From Methanoregula sp. (GTDB lineage Archaea; Halobacteriota; Methanomicrobia; Methanomicrobiales; Methanospirillaceae): a DNA stretch of 19,908 nt. Of the stretch, positions 1-6,682 are shown piece by piece (the first letter of the stretch is position 1; each line of letters opens with the position of its first letter). The DNA is taken from NCBI GenBank assembly GCA_023228295.1, contig JALOBP010000062.1:1-19908 (forward strand), written 5' to 3'. Position numbers and translations under genes: made by a program. Under the pieces are notes generated by a model, which was not told where the DNA came from, did not search any database, and saw only the letters and a list, made by a program, of their open reading frames with translations.

Positions 1-256
1 ATGCGGACGAGCCCTTCAATACGCTCCGTGCAGATTCCTGAAGCTCGGGATCAAGATTCCCGTAGGGATATGTCTTGAAGAACCGCACCAGGGCACAGCC
101 TTTTGCCCCGGTTTTTTTATCAACCAGATTCTCATACAGGTAATGGACAATCCTGTCAGCCACCACATCCATACTTGCTGCATCCGTCCCCATCTTCCGG
201 AATGCAGCGGAAAAATCAACCATATCTTTGAGGGTAAAATCGTCAATGTTCGGCAT
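1..256 (-). CDS. Unidentified protein, N-terminal part (runs off left edge)
   Basis: An open frame on the minus strand starts at an ATG at 256 and is still open at base 1, giving about 85 residues. The start is supported by a good Shine-Dalgarno sequence (AGAGG, about 6 bases before the ATG). The protein begins MPNIDDFTLKDMVDFSAAFR and contains CALVRFFKTYPYGNLDP near residues 53-70. It is soluble, with no signal peptide or membrane segment in the visible part. I have an impression of having seen similar N-terminal modules in hypothetical or signalling proteins, but I cannot name the family. A TATA-like TTTATATT on the minus strand near 405-413 is the only promoter candidate and would imply a leader of over 100 bases. 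The longer-looking frame at 16-246 is an out-of-frame shadow. Confidence 0.7.
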   Translation of the reverse strand, partial: MPNIDDFTLKDMVDFSAAFRKMGTDAASMDVVADRIVHYLYENLVDKKTGAKGCALVRFFKTYPYGNLDPELQESARSVLKGSSA

Positions 257-545
257 GATATCCTCTTTTCTCCGGATCCCCGTGAATCAGGTGAATATTC
301 CCGGTCATTCTGTTGTTATATCTGCTATGAACCATTCTTTGTGTGATTTTGTCCATCCGACACAATTCGGACAGAAGCAAAACAATGCTGAATATGGGCA
401 AGATTAATATAAACATATGGATTGCATTTGAGGTTTTTTGTTATTCCTGCCCGGAAAACATGAAGTAAATACTCATGGTGCATACGGGAAAATTTCCGAT
501 AGACCGGTCACCAGTAACCGGTAAATGTGAAAAAACGGAAAATAA
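257..545. other. Gene-free spacer between two minus-strand genes
   Basis: I find no credible gene in this stretch. It holds the leader of the left-edge gene (Shine-Dalgarno at about 261-265), a TATA-like A/T element near 400-415, a pair of ACCGGT palindromes near 502-522, and the T-rich termination signal of moaA at about 525-545. Short frames crossing it have no Shine-Dalgarno support. Confidence 0.6.
525..545 (-). terminator. T-rich terminator after moaA
   Basis: Directly after the moaA stop the minus strand reads ATTATTTTCCGTTTTTTCAC, two T-runs that fit oligo-T-dependent archaeal termination. No strong hairpin precedes them. The ACCGGT inverted pair beyond may add structure. Confidence 0.5.
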
Positions 546-1424
546 TCACTTGTAGAACGGTTCCCGAAGCGACACTGCCTTCCGGAACAGGTCCTCGAGT
601 TCTGCCCCGCTCTTCCCGCGGATGTCGACATGGTTATCGGTGCGGAGAAGGCAGGGCTTGAGTTTCCCATCCGATGTCACGCGGAGCCGGTTGCAGAATG
701 CGCAGAACTCCGAGTTGTGGCGCGGGCGGACAACCTCGACTTCGGCACCGTCAAGGCAGTATTTTTTCCGGTGATGCATCCGCCTCGTGATGATCTGCTT
801 TGAGCGGGATGCAAGCGAGGTCTCGAGCCCGTCCAGTTTTGAATGGTGCTCGCAGGCATTGAAGTCCATGAGCTCGATGAGCTGCAGGACAAGGTTGCGG
901 TTGCCCCGGATATAGGCAAGGAAATCATCGATCTCGTGATCGTTGATCCCTTCAAGTACGACCATGTTGATCTTGATGGGTGTCAGGCCGGCTTTGAGAC
1001 CTGCTTCCATACCCTCAAGGACATTACTGAGCTGGTCTGAACCGGTGATCTTTTTGTAGGTCTCGTGATTGATACTGTCGATGCTTACGTTCACCCGTTT
1101 CATGCCGGCCTCTTTGAGATCCCGGGCATATTCTGCAAGGAGCGTCCCGTTCGTGGTCATCGAAGACTCCATGGTCGGCGGGACGGAACGGATGATATCG
1201 ATGATATCTTTTCTTACGAGCGGTTCGCCACCGGTAAATTTGACACTGCGGATCCCAAAACCCGCAGAAACTCTCAGGATCTCTGCAACTTGTTCCTGCG
1301 AGAGCTCGGCTTCGGGTTTCAGCTCGCCCTCGCGGTGGCAGTAAATGCAGTTCAGGTTGCACCGTGGCGTAAGGCTGATCCGGATGTTGCTGATGGGACG
1401 GTCAAAAGGATCCTTGAGAACCAT
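546..1424 (-). CDS. moaA: GTP 3',8-cyclase MoaA (molybdenum/tungsten cofactor)
   Basis: MoaA is the radical SAM enzyme that rearranges GTP in the first step of molybdopterin synthesis; methanogens need this cofactor for formylmethanofuran and formate dehydrogenases. The 292-residue product has the SAM-cluster motif CX3CX2C at C22, C26 and C29 (RCNLNCIYC), the glycine-rich FTGGEPL segment that contacts SAM, and the second cluster site at C241, C244 and C258 (CAFCNRLRVTSDGKLKPC). The length is slightly below the bacterial norm of about 330. The C-terminus ends REPFYK without the bacterial GG tail, which is common in archaea. I chose the ATG at 1424; a TTG at 1436 would overlap rlmE. The gene starts 8 bases after the rlmE stop, so the two are probably cotranscribed and translationally coupled. 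No other moa gene is in the window. Confidence 0.93.
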   Translation of the reverse strand: MVLKDPFDRPISNIRISLTPRCNLNCIYCHREGELKPEAELSQEQVAEILRVSAGFGIRSVKFTGGEPLVRKDIIDIIRSVPPTMESSMTTNGTLLAEYARDLKEAGMKRVNVSIDSINHETYKKITGSDQLSNVLEGMEAGLKAGLTPIKINMVVLEGINDHEIDDFLAYIRGNRNLVLQLIELMDFNACEHHSKLDGLETSLASRSKQIITRRMHHRKKYCLDGAEVEVVRPRHNSEFCAFCNRLRVTSDGKLKPCLLRTDNHVDIRGKSGAELEDLFRKAVSLREPFYK

Positions 1425-1432
1425 GGTTACTA

Positions 1433-2014
1433 TCAATCCACGAAATTCTTTGCAATGATATAGAGCTCGGTGCTCCCTTTGCGGCTCGACTTGGTGCTCA
1501 GGGTCTTGACCGCGTGAAAATGTTGTTTGGTGTCGGCGTAGAGCTCGGGGAAATCCGTGCCCTGGAAAGATTTGACTGCGAAATTTCCCCCGTGCTTCAA
1601 TACTTTGCAGGCAAAGGAGAGGGCCTGCTCGTTCAGTTCGATGATCCGCGCCTGGTCATAACTCTTGTGGCCGGAGATCTTGGGGGCAGCATCGCACACA
1701 ACGACGTTGACGATACCAAGCATGCTTTTGACCTGCTCCTGGATCTCCTTATCGTTGAGGTCGCCTTCAAGGGTCTCCACGCCGTCAAGGTGGGCAATGG
1801 GATTGAGATCGATGCCGACCACCCGGGCGTCTGTGAGTGTCCGGAGCACCTGCAGCCAGCTGCCCGGTGCGGCGCCGAGATCTACGATATTGTCATCGCG
1901 CCGGATAATCTCGAATTTCTTCTGGATCTCCAGTAACTTGTACGCTGCACGGGAGCGGTAGCCCTCGTGTTTTGCCCGCATGTACGCCTTATCATATCCC
2001 CACTGTGAACCCAT
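1433..2014 (-). CDS. rlmE: 23S rRNA (uridine-2'-O-)-methyltransferase RlmE/FtsJ
   Basis: This is an FtsJ/RrmJ-family SAM-dependent 2'-O-methyltransferase that acts on 23S rRNA in the ribosomal A-loop region. The 193-residue protein carries the family's K-D-K-E tetrad at K26 (AAYKL), D108 (CDAAP), K148 (VKSFQG) and E183 (STELY), and the SAM-binding loop VDLGAAPGSW at 44-53. The opening GYRSRAAYKL is typical. It is close to the usual length of about 200. It heads a two-gene minus-strand unit with moaA and is divergent from pcn. A TATA-like TTAATTATAG on the minus strand near 2060-2069 places the transcription start about 20 bases before the ATG. Confidence 0.94.
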   Translation of the reverse strand: MGSQWGYDKAYMRAKHEGYRSRAAYKLLEIQKKFEIIRRDDNIVDLGAAPGSWLQVLRTLTDARVVGIDLNPIAHLDGVETLEGDLNDKEIQEQVKSMLGIVNVVVCDAAPKISGHKSYDQARIIELNEQALSFACKVLKHGGNFAVKSFQGTDFPELYADTKQHFHAVKTLSTKSSRKGSTELYIIAKNFVD

Positions 2015-2055
2015 AGTACCTGTTTTTCCCCCAAAACCCGGGTCGTAAACCCAAA

Positions 2056-2113
2056 ACGCTATAATTAACGTAGGTCGATATACTGTATAAGAGATTGTAT
2101 TAAGGGGTAAGCG
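2056..2113. promoter_or_regulatory. Divergent promoter region of rlmE and pcn
   Basis: The A/T segment CTATAATTAA at about 2059-2068 reads as a TATA box toward rlmE. Toward pcn the candidates are this same segment and GATATACTGTATAAG at 2078-2092. A Shine-Dalgarno GGGGT lies about 6 bases before the pcn ATG at 2114. Choosing between the pcn boxes would need transcript 5'-end mapping. Confidence 0.5.
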
Positions 2114-2857
2114 ATGTTAAAAGCAACGATTGATGCAGATATTTTCAAGGAAGCGATCGATGCGATCTCGGCCCTCATCCCCGAGTGCCGGCTGCATACC
2201 GATGATGACGGTTTCTCCACGCGGGCTGTTGATACGGCAAACGTGGCGATGATTGGCATGACCTTAAAGAAGGAGGCGTTTGACTCCTATAATGCAACAA
2301 AGAGCCAGCTCGGGATCGACATATCCAAGATGAAGAACATCTTTGGCATGGCCAATAAAGGCGATATCATCAGCCTTGACATGGCCGATAATGCTCAGAA
2401 GATGTCCGTCTCGGTCCACGGCTACCACTACTCCATCACGCTCCTTGACACCAACACCATCCGGAAAGATCCGAACCCCCCGACCATCAACCTGCCGGGC
2501 AAGATCGTTATCAAAGGTGAAGACCTCAACAACGCACTGAAGGCGGCCGCGGTCATCTCCGACAAGATCGCGATGGGCATCAACCCCAAGGACCAGACCT
2601 TCTACCTTGTTGCCGAAGGCGACACCGACAATATCCGGCGCGAGTTTTCCAAAGACGAGCTGGTATCGCTCACCCCGGCAGAAGCCCGCTCGCTCTTTTC
2701 CCTCGACTATCTCAAGGATATGGGCAAGGTCATGAGCAAGGCAGCCGAAGTGGAAATTTTCCTTGGCATTGACCACCCGGTCCGGTTCTCGTTCGATATT
2801 GCCGGCGGGAACGGGCATGTCGAGTACCTCCTTGCGCCCCGCATTGAGGCTGACTGA
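2114..2857 (+). CDS. pcn: DNA polymerase sliding clamp PCNA
   Basis: PCNA forms the homotrimeric ring that tethers replicative polymerases, Fen1, ligase and other PIP-box proteins to DNA. The 247-residue product has the archaeal PCNA opening MLKATIDADIFKEAIDAISA, the DDDGFSTRAVD segment near residues 32-42, the domain-connecting region around 110-130, and the C-terminal stretch ending YLLAPRIEAD. The length matches the family norm of about 245-250. It overlaps priL by a TGATG junction, so the two are translationally coupled. This places the clamp and the primase large subunit in one replication operon, an arrangement I recall from other methanogens. Confidence 0.97.
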   Translation: MLKATIDADIFKEAIDAISALIPECRLHTDDDGFSTRAVDTANVAMIGMTLKKEAFDSYNATKSQLGIDISKMKNIFGMANKGDIISLDMADNAQKMSVSVHGYHYSITLLDTNTIRKDPNPPTINLPGKIVIKGEDLNNALKAAAVISDKIAMGINPKDQTFYLVAEGDTDNIRREFSKDELVSLTPAEARSLFSLDYLKDMGKVMSKAAEVEIFLGIDHPVRFSFDIAGGNGHVEYLLAPRIEAD

Positions 2858-4023
2858 TGGACTATTCTCCATCAGCAAAGGAACTTTCCCATTTTCCGTT
2901 TTTAAAAAAAGCCCAGGACCATATCAAGAAATCATTTCCTCCCATTGACCAGTTGCTGAAAGAGGAGAAGGGAGCGTTTTTAACCGGTCTTGCAGTGAAA
3001 CGGATCAACCAGGCGTTAGCCTCAAAAAAAACCATTGCAGCGCATTTCCAGCACCGTGACGATGAGGAGATCGCATGTTACGTGCTTGCAAGGATTATTG
3101 TTTCGTGCGTGCAGGACAAGCAGCTCTATGACCGTCTCGCCCGGTACGAAGCCGAGCGCGCCTACTATTTTCTCAATGCGGAGACCGGTTCTGACTCAGA
3201 AACAGGCTGGAACGAGCATGCAGTTCTGGATGATGAACACAACAGCAGGATTGCAACGTACCTTGCAGCGGAATTCCGGATTGACTTATCCCGGGACCGG
3301 ATGCCTCTTGCAGATTATGTAGAGATCGTTTCTGTCCTGCATGAAGACCGTTTCAAGCTTGTCAACCGGCGTGTAAAGAACGGGCTTGTCGAGATTAAAA
3401 AAGAAGAACTGCTCCAACTCCTGCGTGAGCGGATCCGGGTAATTCTCAGGAGGGACCTGCCCTACCATGTCCCCAAAGCGATCTGCCAGCAGCTGGCACC
3501 GGTTGCCGAATCGATCAAAGTGGAATACCAGCAGCAGATGCTCCAGCAGTTCGGATCTATCGAGGAGAGTGCATTCCCGCCCTGTATGCAGGCCCTCATT
3601 ACGGCCCTCACTTCCGGTACCAATCTCACGCATGCAGGTCGGTTTGCGCTGACCACGTTCGTCCACACGGTGGGAATGGATGTCCCCGCAATCGCCCAGC
3701 TCTATGCCCGCTCACCGGATTTTGATCCGGAGAAGACGATGTACCAGGTCGAGCATATCACGGGCCGGGGCGGATCGGGGACCGAGTACACTGCACCTGC
3801 ATGTGCCGCGATGCGGACTACCGGTCTCTGCGTCCACCACGATGCTCTCTGCGAGAAAGTGAACCACCCGCTCAGTTATTACAAGGTAAAGAAGCGGGAT
3901 ATGGCAAAGATGAAGAAACCGGTGAAAACCGAACCTGCAAAACCCGAACCCGGGAAAACCGGGCCGGTAAATGCCGGGCCAGGGAAAACAAAAAAGAATG
4001 ATCCGGCTGTTCCGCCTACGTGA
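2857..4023 (+). CDS. priL: DNA primase large subunit PriL, with low-complexity tail
   Basis: PriL is the non-catalytic large subunit of archaeal/eukaryotic-type primase. Its C-terminal [4Fe-4S] domain helps start RNA primers with the catalytic subunit PriS, which is not in this window. The 388-residue product shows four widely spaced cysteines expected to hold the cluster (C243, C316, C325, C332) and the conserved segment NHPLSYY at 336-342. The first 200 residues are helical and charged. From about residue 346 the protein continues into a Lys/Pro/Glu/Gly-rich tail (TEPAKPEPGKTGP and similar), probably disordered and outside the primase fold. Its start overlaps the pcn stop (TGATG). Its last 8 bases overlap the 3' end of the small membrane gene on the opposite strand. 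Confidence 0.93.
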   Translation: MDYSPSAKELSHFPFLKKAQDHIKKSFPPIDQLLKEEKGAFLTGLAVKRINQALASKKTIAAHFQHRDDEEIACYVLARIIVSCVQDKQLYDRLARYEAERAYYFLNAETGSDSETGWNEHAVLDDEHNSRIATYLAAEFRIDLSRDRMPLADYVEIVSVLHEDRFKLVNRRVKNGLVEIKKEELLQLLRERIRVILRRDLPYHVPKAICQQLAPVAESIKVEYQQQMLQQFGSIEESAFPPCMQALITALTSGTNLTHAGRFALTTFVHTVGMDVPAIAQLYARSPDFDPEKTMYQVEHITGRGGSGTEYTAPACAAMRTTGLCVHHDALCEKVNHPLSYYKVKKRDMAKMKKPVKTEPAKPEPGKTGPVNAGPGKTKKNDPAVPPT

Positions 4024-4192
4024 TCTTGTCGTTTACAAGATACCCGGCACCGGAGAGGAAGAGGATGAATATGATGATTGCTGCAAGGTAGGCATATGCC
4101 GGTGTCATCACCATCGGGAGAACGGCCAGCATTACACAAAGAACGATAAATGCAGCCACACCGATGACCACATCAAGAAGTCGCGCGTCCAT
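4016..4192 (-). CDS. Small two-helix membrane protein, unknown function
   Basis: A 58-codon frame on the minus strand begins MDARLLDVVIGVAAFIVLCV and ends SGAGYLVNDKIT. Two hydrophobic segments (about residues 7-29 and 33-53) are joined by a short PMVMTPA turn; charges sit only at the two ends. This is the profile of a small integral membrane protein, not chance. The minus-strand TATA-like CCTATATCTCC at about 4213-4223 lies roughly 25-30 bases before the ATG, predicting a leaderless or very short-leader mRNA. The stop lies within priL, so the two genes converge with an 8-base overlap. I do not recognise a family and assign no function. Confidence 0.7.
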   Translation of the reverse strand: MDARLLDVVIGVAAFIVLCVMLAVLPMVMTPAYAYLAAIIIFILFLSGAGYLVNDKIT

Positions 4193-4286
4193 TGCTTTTA
4201 ATTTTGGCTCCCTGGAGATATAGGCTTATCCAAGATCGCTTCACAAAAAGGAAATCCTCATGTGGGCCGGCAGACATCGGATAATT

Positions 4287-4838
4287 ATGGACCGTACTGC
4301 AGCAATCTGCCTCTTACGCCAGCATGTGCACGAGGATAGTCTTGTGAACCACTGCCTTGCAACAGGCGCTGTCATGAAAGCGGTTGCCGGCACCCTTGGG
4401 GGTGATGCGGCACTCTGGGAAGAAATCGGGATCCTTCACGACATTGATTTTGAGGAGATTTCGGGAGATATGCAGCGGCACGGGATTGCGGGTGCAACGA
4501 TCCTGCGGTCGGCCGGGGTACCTGACATCATTGCAGGCATTGTTGCTGGTCATAACCATCTCCTCCATACGGTGCCGTACGCGCTGCCGGTGGAGATTGC
4601 CCTCCAGGCTGCGGATAGTGCATCCGGCCTTGTCATTGCCTGTGCCCTTGTCAAGGGGGGAAACCTTTCTGACGTGTCGGTAAAGACAATAACAAAAAAG
4701 GCAAAAGAGAAGTCCTTTGCCGCAGGTTGCGACCGCAGCCGTATCGCGCTGGTCTCGTCCCTGATGGAACTGCCGCTTTTCTACGATCATGCCCTGCGGG
4801 GGATGATGGAGATCCGGTTCGAACTCGGGCTCCGATAA
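4287..4838 (+). CDS. HD-domain (HDIG-type) metal-dependent phosphohydrolase family protein
   Basis: The product is a compact HD-superfamily protein of 183 residues. Visible metal-ligand candidates are H22 (NHCLAT), the HD doublet H51-D52 (GILHDIDFE), H65, H89/H91 (AGHNH) and D110. HD proteins usually hydrolyse phosphate esters of nucleotides; the substrate cannot be read from this sequence. The start is uncertain. The ATG at 4287 (MDRTAAICLLRQHV) fits my memory of homologues, but an in-frame ATG at 4260 has a better Shine-Dalgarno (AAGGA about 7 bases upstream) and would add nine residues. A TATA-like GATATAGG near 4217-4224 may serve both this gene and the divergent small membrane gene. A 42-base gap separates it from the ThiN-like gene. 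Confidence 0.8.
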   Translation: MDRTAAICLLRQHVHEDSLVNHCLATGAVMKAVAGTLGGDAALWEEIGILHDIDFEEISGDMQRHGIAGATILRSAGVPDIIAGIVAGHNHLLHTVPYALPVEIALQAADSASGLVIACALVKGGNLSDVSVKTITKKAKEKSFAAGCDRSRIALVSSLMELPLFYDHALRGMMEIRFELGLR

Positions 4839-4880
4839 TCACGAGGCTTAATGTCCTGATACTGCCATTATTGGATTGCC

Positions 4881-5414
4881 ATGGATCCTGCACGCGAACG
4901 GGCCTTTGTTATCTCATCGCTCGATGCCGCGCGTGAGCTGCTGCTCAAAACGCCGGTGAGTGCCAGGCTTATTCCCCCGGAAGGCGTCTCGTTCGGGTTT
5001 GCCCTGAAAGGCGCACGGGACAGCAGTGGGGTTGCCGCAGTCCGTATCGGGATCCGCAACGACCGGGCAGCCTGTACCTGTACGTTCGGTACAGACGAGC
5101 CGGTTGTCCGGGCTATCCTCACGGTCATGAAGTTCAATCCGGTGATACGGAGCGCGGCAGTTCTCCAGTTCTCTGACCGTGCGCTCTCTGTTTTTGAACA
5201 TGACCTGTTCCTGGAATGTGCTTCCTTTACTGCGGCACCGGCCGGTCGGGGAACCGGTACGATGGACTGGGGCATTGCATTCTGTTGCAAATGTGATGTC
5301 CCCGACGTGATTTATGAGAAAAACCCGGACAAAACGCAATCCCGGCTCGTGATTTCCGGAGAGGATCCAGCCGACGTTGTAAACAATATCATTATCTGCT
5401 CGGGCCGCATTTAA
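4881..5414 (+). CDS. Stand-alone ThiN-like (thiamine-phosphate synthase family) protein
   Basis: The 177-residue protein resembles the ThiN domain, the archaeal thiamine-phosphate synthase domain otherwise found fused to ThiD or to DNA-binding domains. Supporting features are the segment VVRAILTVMKFNPVIRSA at 75-92, GTMDWGIAF near 126-134, PDVIYEK at 141-147 and the terminal GEDPADVVNNI at 160-170, all in the ThiN order. There is no kinase or helix-turn-helix domain attached. The stretch GTDEPVVRAI replaces what I recall as an R-H-containing segment in active ThiN, so catalysis is uncertain and a ligand-binding or regulatory role is possible. A cluster of three cysteines (CCKC, 135-138) is unusual. 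rps17e follows after 26 bases. Confidence 0.7.
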   Translation: MDPARERAFVISSLDAARELLLKTPVSARLIPPEGVSFGFALKGARDSSGVAAVRIGIRNDRAACTCTFGTDEPVVRAILTVMKFNPVIRSAAVLQFSDRALSVFEHDLFLECASFTAAPAGRGTGTMDWGIAFCCKCDVPDVIYEKNPDKTQSRLVISGEDPADVVNNIIICSGRI

Positions 5415-5440
5415 AATAGTGAACTTCAGAGGAACCATCA

Positions 5441-5632
5441 ATGGGAATCAAACCGTCCTACATCAAATCGCTCGGCAATGAACTGTTAGTCAAGCAGCGC
5501 GAGTATTTCACGAACAATTTTGATGAGAACAAGCAACAGCTCGGCGCATCTGCGGTCATCAGCAGCAAGCGCGTAAGGAACCGGGTTGCCGGCTACATAA
5601 CAAGAAAAGTAAATACTAAAAGACACTCATAA
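5441..5632 (+). CDS. rps17e: 30S ribosomal protein eS17
   Basis: This is the small archaeal/eukaryotic ribosomal protein eS17 of the 30S subunit. The 63-residue product is full length for archaea. It has the typical opening MGIKPSYIKSLGNELL and the basic C-terminal stretch KRVRNRVAGYITRKV. A Shine-Dalgarno AGAGGA precedes the ATG at suitable distance. The dapA start follows 8 bases after the stop, so the genes are likely cotranscribed, although dapA may also have its own promoter inside the 3' end of this gene. Confidence 0.95.
   Translation: MGIKPSYIKSLGNELLVKQREYFTNNFDENKQQLGASAVISSKRVRNRVAGYITRKVNTKRHS
5605..5622 (+). promoter_or_regulatory. Possible internal TATA box for leaderless dapA
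   Basis: The A/T-rich stretch AAAGTAAATACTAAAAG in the last codons of rps17e is centred about 27 bases before the dapA ATG. dapA has no recognisable Shine-Dalgarno sequence, which fits a leaderless transcript from here. Simple read-through from rps17e is the alternative. Confidence 0.3.
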
Positions 5633-5640
5633 ACCTATTC

Positions 5641-6675
5641 ATGTTTGAAGGTGTCCTACCGGCAATAATTACCCCTTTTAAAAGAAACCCTTCAATGAGC
5701 CTGGATATTCCGGGCTTGGAGAAAAACATCGGTTTTCTTCTTTCCCGTGGTATCCATGGGATTGTGCCCTGCGGTTCGACTGGCGAATCAGCCACGCTCA
5801 CGTTCGAGGAACACGAGACGGTAATCAAGGTCACGGTCGATACGGTCAACGGAAAGATCCCGGTGCTTGCCGGTACCGGTTCCAACAACACGGCTGAGGC
5901 AGTCCGGCTCACGAAGTCCGCCAGGGACCTCGGTGCTGATGGCGTGCTTGCCATCAGTCCGTATTACAACAAGCCGAATCGTGCAGGTCTCATCAAGCAC
6001 TACCACAAGCTCGCAGACCTCGACATTCCGGTCATAATCTACAATGTTCCGAGCCGGACCGGCCAGAACCTTGAGCCGGATCTAATCGTGGAACTTGCAC
6101 AGCATCCGAATATCTGGGGGGTCAAGGAAGCGAGCGGCAATATCACCCAAATCTCCCGGATCATCGAGGAGACCCAGGATGACGATTTCATTGTGATCTC
6201 CGGTGATGATACTATTACCCTGCCCATTATGGCCCTGGGTGGTGCCGGTGTTATCTCGGTTGCGGCAAATGTCGACCCGAAGCGGATGGTCGAGCTATAC
6301 GATGCCATACTGTTGGGGGACTACCAGAAAGCCCTCGTGCTCAATTTCGCACTATCGCCTCTCTTCCGGTCGATGTTCATCGACACGAACCCGATCCCGG
6401 TCAAGAAAGCTGTTGAACTTCTGGGAATGGCCGGTGGCCCGGTGCGGCTCCCGCTCACCGATCTTGATTCCAGGAAGACTGAAGAACTCAAAAAAGTGCT
6501 CGCAACGATCCCGAAAAGTGCCGCAAAGAAGGTACCTGCTGCAAAGAAGCCGGTGACTGCAGCGAAAAAAGCAGTTCCCTCGAAACCTGCAGCGAAAAAA
6601 CCGGTGACTGCAGCGAAGAAGGTTGCATCAAAAAAAGCAGTTGTAACGAAACCCGCAGCACGACGGACCCGGTGA
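5641..6675 (+). CDS. dapA: 4-hydroxy-tetrahydrodipicolinate synthase DapA with basic C-terminal tail
   Basis: DapA condenses pyruvate with aspartate semialdehyde, the committed step of diaminopimelate and lysine synthesis. Residues 1-290 are a complete aldolase-type barrel: GSTGES at 45-50, Y108 (SPYYNKP), Y134 and R139 (IIYNVPSRTG), and the Schiff-base lysine K162 (WGVKEASGN). The residue matching E. coli T44 is serine. After the normal end the frame continues for about 54 residues (291-344) made almost only of Lys, Ala, Pro, Val, Thr and Ser, with 15 Lys, 3 Arg and no acidic residue (for example AAKKPVTAAKKAVPSKPAAK). It resembles a histone H1 tail and contains a 17-residue repeat. It is followed by dapB after 7 bases. 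The tail is absent from the usual family length of about 290-300. Confidence 0.96.
   Translation: MFEGVLPAIITPFKRNPSMSLDIPGLEKNIGFLLSRGIHGIVPCGSTGESATLTFEEHETVIKVTVDTVNGKIPVLAGTGSNNTAEAVRLTKSARDLGADGVLAISPYYNKPNRAGLIKHYHKLADLDIPVIIYNVPSRTGQNLEPDLIVELAQHPNIWGVKEASGNITQISRIIEETQDDDFIVISGDDTITLPIMALGGAGVISVAANVDPKRMVELYDAILLGDYQKALVLNFALSPLFRSMFIDTNPIPVKKAVELLGMAGGPVRLPLTDLDSRKTEELKKVLATIPKSAAKKVPAAKKPVTAAKKAVPSKPAAKKPVTAAKKVASKKAVVTKPAARRTR
6541..6660 (+). repeat. In-frame direct repeats encoding the DapA tail
   Basis: The 16-base string CCGGTGACTGCAGCGA occurs at 6550-6565 and again at 6601-6616, exactly 51 bases (17 codons) apart, flanked by degenerate copies of GCAGCGAAAAAA. This indicates tandem expansion of a 17-codon unit inside the coding sequence. 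Confidence 0.8.
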
Positions 6676-6682
6676 CCTGATC

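Noticed and set aside
2264..2878. 204-residue frame antisense to pcn
   Set aside because: It mirrors the codon structure of pcn on the opposite strand; the pcn product is unmistakable and the antisense product matches nothing I know.
5788..6006. Antisense frames within dapA
   Set aside because: They are reverse-strand shadows of a strongly conserved enzyme and have no ribosome sites.
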